From positions 868,001 through 932,000 of the forward strand of contig CANMGU010000001.1 in the NCBI GenBank assembly GCA_947497455.1: a stretch of 64,000 nucleotides of DNA. The letters are read 5' to 3'. Below are positions 39,547-49,056 of this stretch, piece by piece. The notes beneath the pieces were generated by a model. The model was not told where the DNA came from and did no database searches. It saw nothing but the letters and a program-made list of their open reading frames with translations. The stretch comes from an uncultured Sphingomonadaceae bacterium (lineage in GTDB: Bacteria > Pseudomonadota > Alphaproteobacteria > Sphingomonadales > Sphingomonadaceae). Numbering within the stretch: position 1 is the first letter of the stretch; every line of letters starts with the position of its first letter. Position numbers and translations under genes: made by a program.

Positions 39547-40754
39547 TAGCGCCGGACCGTGATAATATAGATGAACACCGAGAGCGCCATCAGCGCAGTT
39601 CCGACAAGGAAAGGCGCGCCTGGAAAATAAAACCCCTCTGAGTCGGCATAGGCACCAAAAATCATTGTCATGACCACCGGGCCGAATATCGAGGTCAGGC
39701 TGATCATGCTGGCAACCGCTCCTTGCAGTTCACCCTGAGCGTCTTCACTAATTCGGCTACTCATCATCTGCTGCATGGCAGGGAATGCAAAGCCGCTTGC
39801 CGCACCAATGACAATGCCGATATAAACAAAGGCGTCAGATGGCGCGAAGGCGAAACAAAGATAGGCCGGCATGCCGAACATGAGACTGATCAATGCGGTT
39901 CGGCGCTCGCCAACCCTTGCAATGACTGGGCCCGTCAGAACGCCTTGGACCAGCGCCAACAATATGCCGAATAGGGCAACGCTGAGGCCAATCTCCAATT
40001 TACTCCAGTCAAACCGTTCGATCAGCCAATAGGCCCAAACCGCGATCTGCGCCTGTGCCGCGAGCTGAAGCACGAAGATAGCTGACAAAAAACCAATGAC
40101 GAGGCGTGTTTTCGACATTTGCACAATGCTGCCCATTGGGTTCGCGCGGGAGAGGGAGAAGGCCCGGCGTTTGTCCTCGGGTAATGTTTCTTTCAGGATC
40201 ACGATGCCAATGGCCGTACCGACTAGTGCTAATATAGATGCGGCAATAAAGGGCAGCCGGTCACCATATTCTCCCAATATACCGCCAAGCCCAGGTCCGA
40301 TAACGAAGCCAAAGGCGCCAGCGCCGCCCAATATACCGAAAAACTTACCGCGCTCTGCAGGTTTAGCGACATCGGCCACGCAGCTGTTGGCCGCAGCCCA
40401 GCTTGCGCCCATGATGCCGGATATGATCCGACCGATAAATAACCAGACAAGGTCAGGTGCCCACGCCATGATTGCATAGTCGAGTCCGAGGAGAAACAAT
40501 GTCGTCAGCAAGACGGGGCGTCGTCCAAAACGGTCGCTCAACCCTCCAATTACCGGAGCAAACAGGAATTGCATCATTGCGTAGGAGAATAGCAGCCATC
40601 CACCAATTTCAGCCGCGCGGTCAATTGATGCGCCGGTAAGGTCGGTGATTAGCGAAGGCATGACGGGCAGTATCAAGCCAATGCCCATCATATCGATGAA
40701 CACAATGAACGCGACAAACAGCAATATAGACTGCGGCTTTCGGGCCGGTGCCAT
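39528..40754 (-). CDS. MFS transporter of the TetA/TCR type
   Basis: 408 aa, 12 helices. Close to the tetracycline-efflux group: IDMMGIGLILPVMPSL, motif A GGLSDRFGRRPVLL, LDYAIMAWAPDLVWLFIGRIISGIMGASWAAANSCVADV, and GGAGAFGFVIGPGLGG (motif C). A drug/H+ antiporter; chromosomal TCR-like carriers are common and need not export tetracycline. No adjacent tetR. Convergent with, and overlapping, the phosphodiesterase gene. Confidence 0.9.
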   Translation of the reverse strand: MAPARKPQSILLFVAFIVFIDMMGIGLILPVMPSLITDLTGASIDRAAEIGGWLLFSYAMMQFLFAPVIGGLSDRFGRRPVLLTTLFLLGLDYAIMAWAPDLVWLFIGRIISGIMGASWAAANSCVADVAKPAERGKFFGILGGAGAFGFVIGPGLGGILGEYGDRLPFIAASILALVGTAIGIVILKETLPEDKRRAFSLSRANPMGSIVQMSKTRLVIGFLSAIFVLQLAAQAQIAVWAYWLIERFDWSKLEIGLSVALFGILLALVQGVLTGPVIARVGERRTALISLMFGMPAYLCFAFAPSDAFVYIGIVIGAASGFAFPAMQQMMSSRISEDAQGELQGAVASMISLTSIFGPVVMTMIFGAYADSEGFYFPGAPFLVGTALMALSVFIYIITVRRYYSAPN

Positions 40755-40867
40755 AAATTATTCCAATGATCTGGAGAATTAAATTGTGGAAGTGAGTCGT
40801 GAGATGCCTATTTGATGCCGTATTTTCCGATTAAACGCAACGCTGGCCTTATTGCTTTGCCGGAGTT

Positions 40868-41752
40868 ATGAAACCAGCCATGTCCACAACCTATAAATTA
40901 GACACGTCCACAAGTCGTGCCAATCCGACACCGAAGCCACTGAAACGGTTGACGGTTCCTGCTATTCAGCGCCGTAAGTTTGAAGGCAAGACAGAAGAGC
41001 CTTTGGTAATGCTGACGGCCTATACTGCTCGCACAGCTCAGTTGCTGGATGCGCATTGCGACATGCTGCTGGTAGGAGATTCTCTCGGCCAGGTTATTTA
41101 TGGCTTGCCTTCTACGCTGCCAGTTACGCTTGATATGATGTGCAACCATGGTGCGGCTGTTGTGCGGGGCAGTTATCATAGCCTTGTTATTGTCGACATG
41201 CCTTTCGGCTCCTACGAAAAATCACCGGAACAAGCCTTTGAATCGGCCAGCAGAATCATGTCGGAAACTGGGTGCGCTGCGGTTAAACTTGAGGGCGGGC
41301 AGTCAATGGCTTCTACGATCTCTTTCTTGGCGCAGCGCGGTATTCCGGTGATGGCGCATATTGGCTTGACGCCACAGGCCGTTAATGCGCTGGGCGGCTA
41401 TGCTGCACGTGGTCGGAGCCAGGAAGAGCATGAAAAAATTCTTGCCGATGCAAAGGCCGTTGCGGATGCCGGCGCTTTTGCAATGGTGGCCGAAGGCGTG
41501 TTGGAACCGATCGCTATTTCCGTGACCAAAACCGTAGATATACCGGTTATCGGGATCGGCGCCTCGCCGCAATGTGATGGTCAGGTCCTCGTGACGGAAG
41601 ACATGCTGGGCATGTTTGAACGTACAGCGCGTTTTGTAAAACGCTATCACAACATCTCCGAAAATATTGAGCAAGCGGCTGCGAGCTATGCTGATGATGT
41701 GCGCAATCGCAGTTTTCCTGGGCCAGATCAGCTCTATCAGCCTAAAAAATGA
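40868..41752 (+). CDS. panB: 3-methyl-2-oxobutanoate hydroxymethyltransferase
   Basis: First committed step to pantothenate. 294 aa; ATG 40880 is an alternative 4 residues in. A ~25-residue N-terminal extension precedes the barrel, which shows [13 protein letters not shown] (Mg-binding), [22 protein letters not shown], and [20 protein letters not shown]. panC is not next to it. Divergent from the MFS gene. Confidence 0.96.
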   Translation: MKPAMSTTYKLDTSTSRANPTPKPLKRLTVPAIQRRKFEGKTEEPLVMLTAYTARTAQLLDAHCDMLLVGDSLGQVIYGLPSTLPVTLDMMCNHGAAVVRGSYHSLVIVDMPFGSYEKSPEQAFESASRIMSETGCAAVKLEGGQSMASTISFLAQRGIPVMAHIGLTPQAVNALGGYAARGRSQEEHEKILADAKAVADAGAFAMVAEGVLEPIAISVTKTVDIPVIGIGASPQCDGQVLVTEDMLGMFERTARFVKRYHNISENIEQAAASYADDVRNRSFPGPDQLYQPKK

Positions 41753-41907
41753 CCTTAAACCTTTGGTTTTAACAACCAATCGTTCAGCATCTGGAAATGG
41801 ACGATATACTTGGACTTTCCGGATGTCATCGCTAAAGGACTAGCGACAGAATTTTGGGAGGCATATCATTGCTTCTCAACGCAGATTAAACATTGAAGGA
41901 GGCCAGG

Positions 41908-42693
41908 TTGGCCAAAGACGACAAAGATACACCAGAAGAACAGCCAGACCGCCAGGAACAGGTGTTCATGCGGGAAGTGGATGATGCTGTTCGGGAGGAT
42001 GATCTTAAGAACTTCGGACGCCGTTATGGCATCGGGATTGGCGTCGCCGTGGTTGTTGGTCTGGCGTCTCTGGCTGGCTGGATATTCTATAACAACAGCC
42101 TCGAGGAAGAGGCTGGCTTACGCAGTGAGGAATATGTCGCTGCGATTGATAGCGTGAAGCGCAACAATCTGGATGGTGCCGCAACGGCTCTCAAACCTCT
42201 CGAAGAAGCAAATCAAAAGGGTTATAAAGCCGCTTCAAAGCTAATGCAGGCGAATATTGCGCTGGAAAAACAGGACCCTGAATCTGCGATTGCCGGATAT
42301 AAGGCAATTGTTGCTGATACAGATTTGCCACAGCCTTTTCGCGACCTGGCGCTGATCCGCCAAACGACCGCTGAATTTGACAGCTTGAAGCCTCAGGAGA
42401 TTGTGGATCGTCTCAAACCATATGCTGTACCAGGCAACCCGTGGTTTGGGAGTGCGGGCGAAATGGTTGCGCTGTCTTATCTGAATCTGGAACAAGCTGA
42501 TTTGGCCGGACCATTATTTGCCCAGCTTGCCAAGGATGATAGCGTACCGCCAACCATCCGCTCTCGTGCTTTGCAGATGGCCGGAGTGCAGGGTATCGAT
42601 GCCGTAGAACTGGATAGTGATGAAGAAGTTGGTCCCGCCGCTGCGGCTGCAGATACAGCAGTCTCAGGGGCGAGTGAGGGAGAGACAGAGTAA
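41908..42693 (+). CDS. Membrane-anchored TPR-like protein (YfgM type)
   Basis: 261 aa from TTG 41908, AAGGAGG 5 bases upstream. A charged N-terminus, one transmembrane helix at about 41-62 (IGIGVAVVVGLASLAGWIF), then a periplasmic helical repeat domain and an acidic, Ala-rich end. The position before bamB and der mirrors yfgM-bamB-der of E. coli, where YfgM works with PpiD at the Sec translocon. Stop and bamB start overlap by one base. Confidence 0.87.
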   Translation: MAKDDKDTPEEQPDRQEQVFMREVDDAVREDDLKNFGRRYGIGIGVAVVVGLASLAGWIFYNNSLEEEAGLRSEEYVAAIDSVKRNNLDGAATALKPLEEANQKGYKAASKLMQANIALEKQDPESAIAGYKAIVADTDLPQPFRDLALIRQTTAEFDSLKPQEIVDRLKPYAVPGNPWFGSAGEMVALSYLNLEQADLAGPLFAQLAKDDSVPPTIRSRALQMAGVQGIDAVELDSDEEVGPAAAAADTAVSGASEGETE

Positions 42694-44039
42694 TGATTTC
42701 GGTTAAAAACAAGCATGTTGCAAAGATTTGCGCTGGGCTGATTGCTGTATCCCTTTTGTCTGGTTGTGCCATATTGAGTGGCGGAGATGACAAGAAAAAA
42801 GATACGCCAACGCTAGGCAAGCGGACCAATATCCTTACAGGCGAAAGTGGTGCTGAAGTGGATCCCGCACTGGCTGGTATTTCAGTCATTGTGCCAGCGC
42901 CGCGTGCTAATGCCGATTGGGCGCAATCCGGTGGAAATGCTGGAAAATCAGTCGGCCATGTCGCTTTGGGTTCAGCGTCTTCCCGTATCTGGACAGCGGA
43001 TGTCAGCGGTACAACCAAGCGGGAACGTTTGGCGGCCGCGCCGGTTGTCTCAGGCGGACGCCTTTTTGTGGTAGACACCGAAGCTATGGTTCATGCTTAT
43101 GATGCTGAGACCGGAGCGAAGGCCTGGTCAACACGGATTGAGGTGCAGGATGATGGCAAGCCGTCTCGTTTCGGTGGGGGTGTAAGTGCCCAAGGCACCA
43201 TGGTGTATGCAACCAATGGTGTTGGCGACGTCGTGGCATTGAATGCGTCTGATGGAAGTCAGCTCTGGAAAGTCCGTCCAGCTGGACCGTTGCGGGGCGC
43301 ACCCACGCTTTCCAATGGCAATGTCTATGTGATGACACAGGATAACCAAATTTATGCGCTGAGCCAGGCAGATGGTTCCGTGCAATGGAATGAAGCTGGG
43401 ACCGTTGGTCTGGCGGGTATTTTTGGGGTCGCGGCTCCCGCGGCAGCGCAAGGTACTGTGATTGCGGGTTATTCGTCTGGAGAACTGACCGCTTATCGTT
43501 ATGAAAATGGTCGTAATCTCTGGAATGATGCGCTGGCGCGGACGAGTATTTCAACTTCGGTCGCCACGCTTTCCGATATTGACGCTGATCCGGTTATCGA
43601 TCGTGGCCGCGTCTTTGCACTGGGGCAGGGTGGCCGGATGGCGGCTTATGAACTAGTGACCGGGCAGCGTATCTGGGAATTGAATATTGCCGGGATCGCA
43701 ACTCCTGTGGTTGCTGGTGAATGGGTTTTCGTTCTCACTGATGATGCGAAACTGCTTTGTATTGCGCGTCCAACCGGGAAAGTGCGGTGGATCAGCCAGC
43801 TGGCGGCCTATCGCAACGAAAGCAAAAAGAAAAATCCGATCAACTGGACAGGGCCGGTCTTGGCGGGCAATCGCTTGATTGTGGCCAGCACGGAAGGTGA
43901 AGTCGTCTCTGTATCGTTGGGCGAAGGAAGCAGCACAACCCTGGTTGATCTGAAGCAAGGTGTCTCGCTTCCGCCTATAGTGGCTGGCGGCATGCTCTAC
44001 ATATTGGACAATAGTGGACGCATCTCCGCGTTTCGATAG
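42693..44039 (+). CDS. bamB: Outer membrane assembly lipoprotein BamB
   Basis: 448 aa. Lipobox L-S-G-C (about residue 24). Eight-bladed beta-propeller of PQQ-like repeats (VHAYDAETGAKAWSTRI, VVALNASDGSQLWKV, LLCIARPTGKVRWI). Scaffold of the BAM complex that inserts beta-barrels. Coupled to the upstream TPR gene; der is 30 bases downstream. Confidence 0.95.
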   Translation: MISVKNKHVAKICAGLIAVSLLSGCAILSGGDDKKKDTPTLGKRTNILTGESGAEVDPALAGISVIVPAPRANADWAQSGGNAGKSVGHVALGSASSRIWTADVSGTTKRERLAAAPVVSGGRLFVVDTEAMVHAYDAETGAKAWSTRIEVQDDGKPSRFGGGVSAQGTMVYATNGVGDVVALNASDGSQLWKVRPAGPLRGAPTLSNGNVYVMTQDNQIYALSQADGSVQWNEAGTVGLAGIFGVAAPAAAQGTVIAGYSSGELTAYRYENGRNLWNDALARTSISTSVATLSDIDADPVIDRGRVFALGQGGRMAAYELVTGQRIWELNIAGIATPVVAGEWVFVLTDDAKLLCIARPTGKVRWISQLAAYRNESKKKNPINWTGPVLAGNRLIVASTEGEVVSVSLGEGSSTTLVDLKQGVSLPPIVAGGMLYILDNSGRISAFR

Positions 44040-44069
44040 GGTTATCAAATAAGGAACGGGAACGGCCAA

Positions 44070-45461
44070 ATGCTGCCCAATATTGCAATTATCGGGCGGC
44101 CCAATGTTGGTAAGTCCACCCTTTTCAACCGGCTTGTCGGGAAGAAACTGGCATTGGTTGACGATCGCCCCGGTGTAACCCGTGATCGTCGCGAAGGTGT
44201 GGCGAACTTACTCGGTCTTGAATTCAATATCATCGATACCGCTGGCTATGAAGATGAAGATGCCAAAAGCCTTCCTGGTCGGATGCGGCGTCAGACCGAG
44301 TTGGCGGTTTCCGGAGCCGAATTGGCACTGTTTGTTATCGACGGCCGTGCAGGTTTAACGCCGCTCGACGAAGAAATTGCACGCTGGTTACGTGGCTCCA
44401 AGACGCCAGTGGTGTTGCTTGTCAACAAAGCGGAAGGAAGGGCGGCGGAGTCCGGTGTGCTCGAAAGCTATGCGCTTGGCTTTGGGGATCCGATCCCGCT
44501 GAGTGCAGAACATGGCGATGGTATCGCAGATCTGTTTCAAGCCATGCGCCCTTATGTCGAAGCATTCGAAGCCGCTGCGCAGGATGAACCGGTTGATGAA
44601 GCGGCACCTTTGAAACTAGCAATTGTTGGTCGGCCGAATGCCGGGAAATCAACACTGATCAACAAGATGCTCGACGAGGATCGCCTGATTACCGGACCTG
44701 AAGCGGGCATTACCCGCGACAGCATTGCGGTCGAGTGGGTCTGGCATGACGATGCGCTGACCGAAGATGAGAAGCTTGATGGCATAGAGCCAGACCGCAA
44801 GGTGCGGTTGATCGATACCGCTGGTATGCGCAAACGCGCCAAGGTGAATGACAAACTTGAAAAATTGTCGGTTGCTGATGCCAAGCGGGCAATTGATTTT
44901 GCTGAGGTCGTGGTGCTGCTGCTGGATGCGACTAAAGGACTTGAGGCACAGGATTTACGGATTGCCGATCAAGCGATTCAGGAAGGTCGATGCCTGGTCA
45001 TAGCGATCAACAAATGGGACGTGGCTGAAGGACCGAGCAAGTTGTTCAATGGCATTCGTGCTGCTCTGGATGACGGACTTGCGCAGGTTAGAGACGTTCC
45101 GTTGATCGCAGTCTCGGCTTTTACCGGCAAAGGCATTGATCAGTTGATGAAGGCCGCGTTCAACTCCCGTCGAATCTGGTCTCAACGGGTTGCAACAGGC
45201 AAGCTCAACCGTTGGTTTGAAGATGCCATTGAAGACAATCCACCGCCAGCACCTGGTGGAAAACGGATCAAGTTGCGCTACATTACACAAGCCAAGACGC
45301 GACCGCCTTCCTTTGTGATATTCGGCACCCGTGTGGACGATCTTCCAGAAAGTTATCGCCGATATTTGATAAATGGTATCCGCCGGGAGCTTGGCTTTGG
45401 CGGAGTACCGGTCCGATTGATAATCCGGTCTCCCAAAAATCCTTATCACGACAAGGAATAA
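44070..45461 (+). CDS. der: Ribosome-associated GTPase Der (EngA)
   Basis: 463 aa, two tandem G domains: GRPNVGKST, DTAGYED, NKAE; and GRPNAGKST, DTAGMRKR, NKWD, then a KH-like C-terminus ending in the basic YHDKE region. Acts in 50S assembly. Third gene of the yfgM-like/bamB/der group. Confidence 0.97.
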   Translation: MLPNIAIIGRPNVGKSTLFNRLVGKKLALVDDRPGVTRDRREGVANLLGLEFNIIDTAGYEDEDAKSLPGRMRRQTELAVSGAELALFVIDGRAGLTPLDEEIARWLRGSKTPVVLLVNKAEGRAAESGVLESYALGFGDPIPLSAEHGDGIADLFQAMRPYVEAFEAAAQDEPVDEAAPLKLAIVGRPNAGKSTLINKMLDEDRLITGPEAGITRDSIAVEWVWHDDALTEDEKLDGIEPDRKVRLIDTAGMRKRAKVNDKLEKLSVADAKRAIDFAEVVVLLLDATKGLEAQDLRIADQAIQEGRCLVIAINKWDVAEGPSKLFNGIRAALDDGLAQVRDVPLIAVSAFTGKGIDQLMKAAFNSRRIWSQRVATGKLNRWFEDAIEDNPPPAPGGKRIKLRYITQAKTRPPSFVIFGTRVDDLPESYRRYLINGIRRELGFGGVPVRLIIRSPKNPYHDKE

Positions 45462-45477
45462 CAAAAGGCCCGTCAAA

Positions 45478-45512
45478 CCCTTGAGTTAAGGGGGGATTGT
45501 TTTTCTTTGTGG
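45478..45512 (+). terminator. Possible terminator after der
   Basis: CCCTT (45478-45482), loop GAGTT, AAGGG (45488-45492), with TTGTTTTTC only after a further GGGAT. Weak stem; tentative. Confidence 0.4.
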
Positions 45513-45591
45513 TAACAAAATTTTTACGGCTCTGCTGCTATTCTCCTGGTTATGGGTATTTTCTCAGCCATTTCTTCTAGGGGTTTGATCC

Positions 45592-46029
45592 TTGGCGCAG
45601 CTTGATAGTGATCTGATTGATTGGACCGTCTATAACGAGACAAGGTCCTCGCTCGGCCCTGACTTCGTACGCATATTAGGGTATTTTCGAGAAGATGGGA
45701 CGCAATCCATTGCGAAGATTGAGGCAGCAATGCGGGCGAAGGACGCAGTGCAAATCATTACGCCGGCACATAAGTTAAAGGGCGAGTCCCTGCAATTTGG
45801 TGCCATCCGATTGGCTGCCGTTGCGGAGCTCATCGAAATGACCGCTCGAAAATGCGTAGAACATCAGGAAACACCCGATGAAATTATCGAGCAGGTCGTT
45901 GGACTACGCCCGCTGTTTGAGGAATCACTGCCGATATTAGAGCATGAAACCAGCCCCGTTATGCAGCGTCAACCGGTAAGGGAAAGACACCGCTCAAACG
46001 GGTTTAGTAGCCACTTCAACCATCGCTGA
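45592..46029 (+). CDS. Stand-alone histidine phosphotransfer (Hpt) protein
   Basis: 145 aa from TTG 45592, AGGGG upstream. Four-helix Hpt domain with phospho-acceptor H60 in AHKLKGESLQFGA, the standard H-x-L/I-K-G-x-S motif shifted to HKLKGES. No kinase or response regulator nearby, so it probably links proteins encoded elsewhere. The C-terminal ~30 residues are basic and unstructured. Confidence 0.85.
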   Translation: MAQLDSDLIDWTVYNETRSSLGPDFVRILGYFREDGTQSIAKIEAAMRAKDAVQIITPAHKLKGESLQFGAIRLAAVAELIEMTARKCVEHQETPDEIIEQVVGLRPLFEESLPILEHETSPVMQRQPVRERHRSNGFSSHFNHR

Positions 46030-46031
46030 TA

Positions 46032-46508
46032 TTATTCGGCTGGTTCCGATTGGAGTTGAACATAATTTTCAATTCCCATGCGCTCAATCATGTCAAATTG
46101 CTTTTCCAGTGTATCGACATGTTCTTCTTCGCTTTCCAGGATTTCAGCAAACAGATCGCGCGTAACGTAGTCGCGCACTTTCTCACAATGTTCGATACCG
46201 TCTTTTAGCGGCGGCAAAGCTTCATGCTCAAGCGCAAGGTCGGCTTTGAGAATCTCTTCGACAGTCTCACCAATTTTAAGCCGGCCAAGCAACTGGAAGT
46301 TGGGCAGGCCGTCCAGAAAGAGAATGCGTTCGGCCAGCTTATCGGCATGTTTCATCTCATCAATGGATTCTTCATACTCAAACTTGGCGAGTTTGCTGAC
46401 GCCCCAATTGTCGAGCATCTTGCTGTGCAGAAAATACTGATTGATCGCGGTGAGTTCATTCTTCAGCGCTTCGTTCAGATAGTCGATTACCTTTGCATCA
46501 CCCTTCAT
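46032..46508 (-). CDS. bfr: Bacterioferritin
   Basis: 158 aa, iron-storage 24-mer. Ferroxidase ligands E18, E51 and H54 and the heme ligand M52 are at the standard positions; the C-terminal pair E-x2-H (ESEEEH) is also present. Convergent with the Hpt gene (2-base gap). Downstream of bfd on the same strand. Confidence 0.97.
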   Translation of the reverse strand: MKGDAKVIDYLNEALKNELTAINQYFLHSKMLDNWGVSKLAKFEYEESIDEMKHADKLAERILFLDGLPNFQLLGRLKIGETVEEILKADLALEHEALPPLKDGIEHCEKVRDYVTRDLFAEILESEEEHVDTLEKQFDMIERMGIENYVQLQSEPAE

Positions 46509-46626
46509 GGTGGTATCCTTTTCGATGGGGAATAAGTTACCCCGCTGTATACACGAGCAAGATCATGTAGGGAAGGGCTAGTTCCGAGGAAAAGGCAATT
46601 ATTTCAGTGACTTGATAAAGAGAATG

Positions 46627-46797
46627 CTAAGCGGTCGCAACTTCGTTTTCGATAATGGTTCGCGCAAACGATAGGCATTGGCCGCATTTTGGCTTCCGAC
46701 CGAGTTCTGCATAGACCTCGCTAGGCTTTTCAGATCCATTGCGAACCGCAGCTCGCAGGTCTTTTTCCTTAATCGCATTGCAAACACAAACAACCAT
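46627..46797 (-). CDS. bfd: Bacterioferritin-associated ferredoxin
   Basis: 56 aa, read by hand from ATG 46797 (AAGGAG upstream) to TAG 46629-46627: starts MVVCVCNAIKEKDLRAAV, ends ...PKCGQCLSFARTIIENEVATA. C4-x-C6 and C-x2-C ligands for a [2Fe-2S] cluster are present. In characterised systems Bfd reduces Bfr and releases stored iron. Upstream of bfr by 118 bases. Confidence 0.93.
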   Translation of the reverse strand: MVVCVCNAIKEKDLRAAVRNGSEKPSEVYAELGRKPKCGQCLSFARTIIENEVATA

Positions 46798-46818
46798 ATG
46801 GGCTCCTTATGCGACTCG

Positions 46819-46849
46819 TATATAGCTAATGAGAATAGATCGCAATAGC
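46819..46849 (-). promoter_or_regulatory. Candidate iron-responsive promoter of bfd
   Basis: On the minus strand TTGCGA (46845-46840), 15 bases, TATATA (46824-46819) may form a promoter. It is overlapped by an imperfect dyad at 46825-46849 (GCTA...TAGC with TGAGAAT/GATCGCA inside) that loosely recalls a Fur-type box. Tentative. Confidence 0.35.
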
Positions 46850-46869
46850 AAAAACACGCCCGTTCACAA

Positions 46870-48114
46870 TCATTTGTCGATTTTAATCGGTTGCACCTCC
46901 AACCGCGACAAAGAGCGCCAGAGCCACTCCAGCGGTCCATAGCGGAAACGCATGAGCCAAGGCTTCGACCATAGCAGCATGATAATCCATGCGCTTGGCA
47001 CGAACAGATAAAGCTCAGCGCGGTCGATTGTTCCGTAGAGTCCCAAGCCCCAACCATAGAAGATGAAGGTCATCAATATGCTGGTGCCGAGATAGTTGGT
47101 AAAGGCCGCACGACCGGCTCCAGCTACCCGGTGCAGCAGAGCGCTTTTAGAAAATGCTTGGATAAGTAATATGAGCAGAGCTGCATAGCCGATTGTCATC
47201 AATAGTCGCGATGGCGCGGACCAGGCTATGCTTGTGTTAAAGGCAACCAACGGATCAGAAATATTTAAAAACATGAAGATTGCCAGTGGGACGAGTAGCA
47301 GCAGGCCGATGCCGGTTAAGCGGATGCCGAAGCTCTTATACCGTTCAATTTCCCATTCACCCGTCATGAAACCGTTTTTATAGAGTGCCATGCCAATCAT
47401 CATGAACGGCAGTGTTTCGGTGAAATTTAACAAGATTAAACCCAGCGGCCCCCATAGGTGCTCGGCGAATTTGTCGGCAAGAATAGTCGCATAGCTACCT
47501 TGGTAAATGGCGATATCTTTGGCTAACGCTGCTCCGCTAGTCGCAATGTCTTTCATGGCTTCCTGATATTCTAGATCCATGGACGAACCCGGCCCAGCTT
47601 CCAAAGCAAGATATTGCAGGTAAATCAGGCTGCCAGTGAATAACAGATTGATGGCAAATCCTATGGCATAGATTATCAATCCGACACGGATCAGTTTTTT
47701 GCTTTCCCAATCGGCCATAAAAAATGCGATGCAACCGACGGCGGCATATAAAAATAATATATCGCCCCACCAGATAAGAAAATAGTGAGCGAGTCCAAAA
47801 ACGGCAAGCCAGAACATACGGGAATAGTGGACCTTTGCAGGGTTTTCGCCCTTCGCTGTGGCCCGCTCAATGACCAGCATCATACTGGCCCCGAAGAGGA
47901 TGGTGAACAGTCCTCGCATTTTTCCGTCAACCAGGATGAACGATAGCAACCACGCGACAACATCCGGAGTATCGGTGCCGCCAAAAATTGCGGGACTGAA
48001 ATAGGCCATTTCCGGCATCGAGAAAGCGATAATATTCATCATCAATATGCCCATCACGGCAAAGCCGCGCAGGGCATCAAGAGTGAGGTATCGCGTGGTC
48101 GTGGTGGCGGTCAT
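46870..48114 (-). CDS. DUF418 (YeiB-like) membrane protein
   Basis: 414 aa, about ten membrane helices. N-terminal LTLDALRGFAVMGILMMNI is the heparan-acetyltransferase/YeiB-like signature, and the last third is DUF418 (TNYLGTSILMTFIFYGWGLGLYG). Possible membrane acyltransferase or transporter; function unproven. Upstream of bfd on the same strand, 72 bases apart. Confidence 0.87.
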   Translation of the reverse strand: MTATTTTRYLTLDALRGFAVMGILMMNIIAFSMPEMAYFSPAIFGGTDTPDVVAWLLSFILVDGKMRGLFTILFGASMMLVIERATAKGENPAKVHYSRMFWLAVFGLAHYFLIWWGDILFLYAAVGCIAFFMADWESKKLIRVGLIIYAIGFAINLLFTGSLIYLQYLALEAGPGSSMDLEYQEAMKDIATSGAALAKDIAIYQGSYATILADKFAEHLWGPLGLILLNFTETLPFMMIGMALYKNGFMTGEWEIERYKSFGIRLTGIGLLLLVPLAIFMFLNISDPLVAFNTSIAWSAPSRLLMTIGYAALLILLIQAFSKSALLHRVAGAGRAAFTNYLGTSILMTFIFYGWGLGLYGTIDRAELYLFVPSAWIIMLLWSKPWLMRFRYGPLEWLWRSLSRLEVQPIKIDK

Positions 48115-48156
48115 TTCAGGTCCTTCGATCGGGTAGCGATAGGCGTCCGGGAAAAT

Positions 48157-48831
48157 TCACAGCCAGCTCGCAATGGCGTCCAGCGGTTTCTTGATGGTGG
48201 CATGGACCGGGATGGTTGCATCCGGCGCGGGCTTGCCGACAACCAGCACCATCATCGGTTTCTCATTGGCCGGCCGTTCGCACAGTTCGTTGAGGAACTT
48301 CATCGGATTGGGCGTGTGCGTAAGAGTAGCGAGCCCCGCATCATGCAGGGCCGTGATCAGCATCCCGGTAGCGATGCCGACGCTTTCATTGACATAATAG
48401 TTCTGCTTCATTTCGCCCGGTAACATGCCGCCTTTTCGCTGGCCGAATATGACAATCAGATAAGGCGCTATTTCAAGAAACGGCTTGTCTGCATCGGTGC
48501 CCAGGGGCCCAAGCGCCTCAAGCCATTCATCGCTGGCTTTGTTCTCGTAAAATTCGCGTTCTTCGGCTTCCGCTGCCTCGCGCAATGCCTTTTTCTTTTC
48601 AGGGGTCTCGATGACCGCAAAATGCCAAGGTTGGTGATTGGCCCCGTTGGGAGCGGTCCCGGCGGCAAGCAGAGCATTCTCAATCACTATCCTGGGAACT
48701 GTTTCATCGGTAAAATAGCGGCAAGTGCGACGTACTTTTAAGGCGTCATAAAAGGCCTTGGATCGCGCGATGCGTTCCTCGTCGGAATATTCAGGCAGCT
48801 GGGTATAGGGCAGGGTATCGTGTGGTTTCAT
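48157..48831 (-). CDS. Nitroreductase-fold flavoprotein, iodotyrosine-deiodinase-like
   Basis: 224 aa from ATG 48831 (GGAGG upstream). FMN-binding RRT at 34-36, GTAPNGANHQPWHF, and NESVGIATGMLITALHDAGL. E91-x3-Y95 and K116 match the pattern of the substrate lid residues (Glu, Tyr, Lys) that define iodotyrosine deiodinases rather than ordinary nitroreductases. It may dehalogenate halotyrosines; an alternative is a generic nitroreductase. Confidence 0.82.
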   Translation of the reverse strand: MKPHDTLPYTQLPEYSDEERIARSKAFYDALKVRRTCRYFTDETVPRIVIENALLAAGTAPNGANHQPWHFAVIETPEKKKALREAAEAEEREFYENKASDEWLEALGPLGTDADKPFLEIAPYLIVIFGQRKGGMLPGEMKQNYYVNESVGIATGMLITALHDAGLATLTHTPNPMKFLNELCERPANEKPMMVLVVGKPAPDATIPVHATIKKPLDAIASWL

Positions 48832-48994
48832 CCCGTTTTTCCTCCACGCCTCAATGTTTCGGGCGCGTAATATCATTCCAAAGTTCACACAAGTCTCACA
48901 CCCTTCTTTCTCGTGAGGAGGGTGAGCAAGTGATAAGATTTTCTCTTGAACGGCTTAAACCGGAAGCGGTGCGTAGGAAAGCCATTATCTACTA

Positions 48995-49023
48995 TTGACA
49001 TTGATGTTAGTAATCGATATCAA
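48995..49023 (+). promoter_or_regulatory. Candidate promoter of the coq4-like gene
   Basis: TTGACA (48995-49000), 17 bases, TATCAA (49018-49023). A start near 49030 would leave a leader of about 27 bases before ATG 49057, which supports that start codon. Confidence 0.55.
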
Positions 49024-49056
49024 GTCTTTAACAATAGCCAATTAAGCGATTCTTTT

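Noticed and set aside
39528..40754. MFS gene as a tetracycline resistance determinant
   Set aside because: TetA-like in pattern, but there is no adjacent tetR and no mobile context; chromosomal TCR-like carriers are widespread, so I call only the family.
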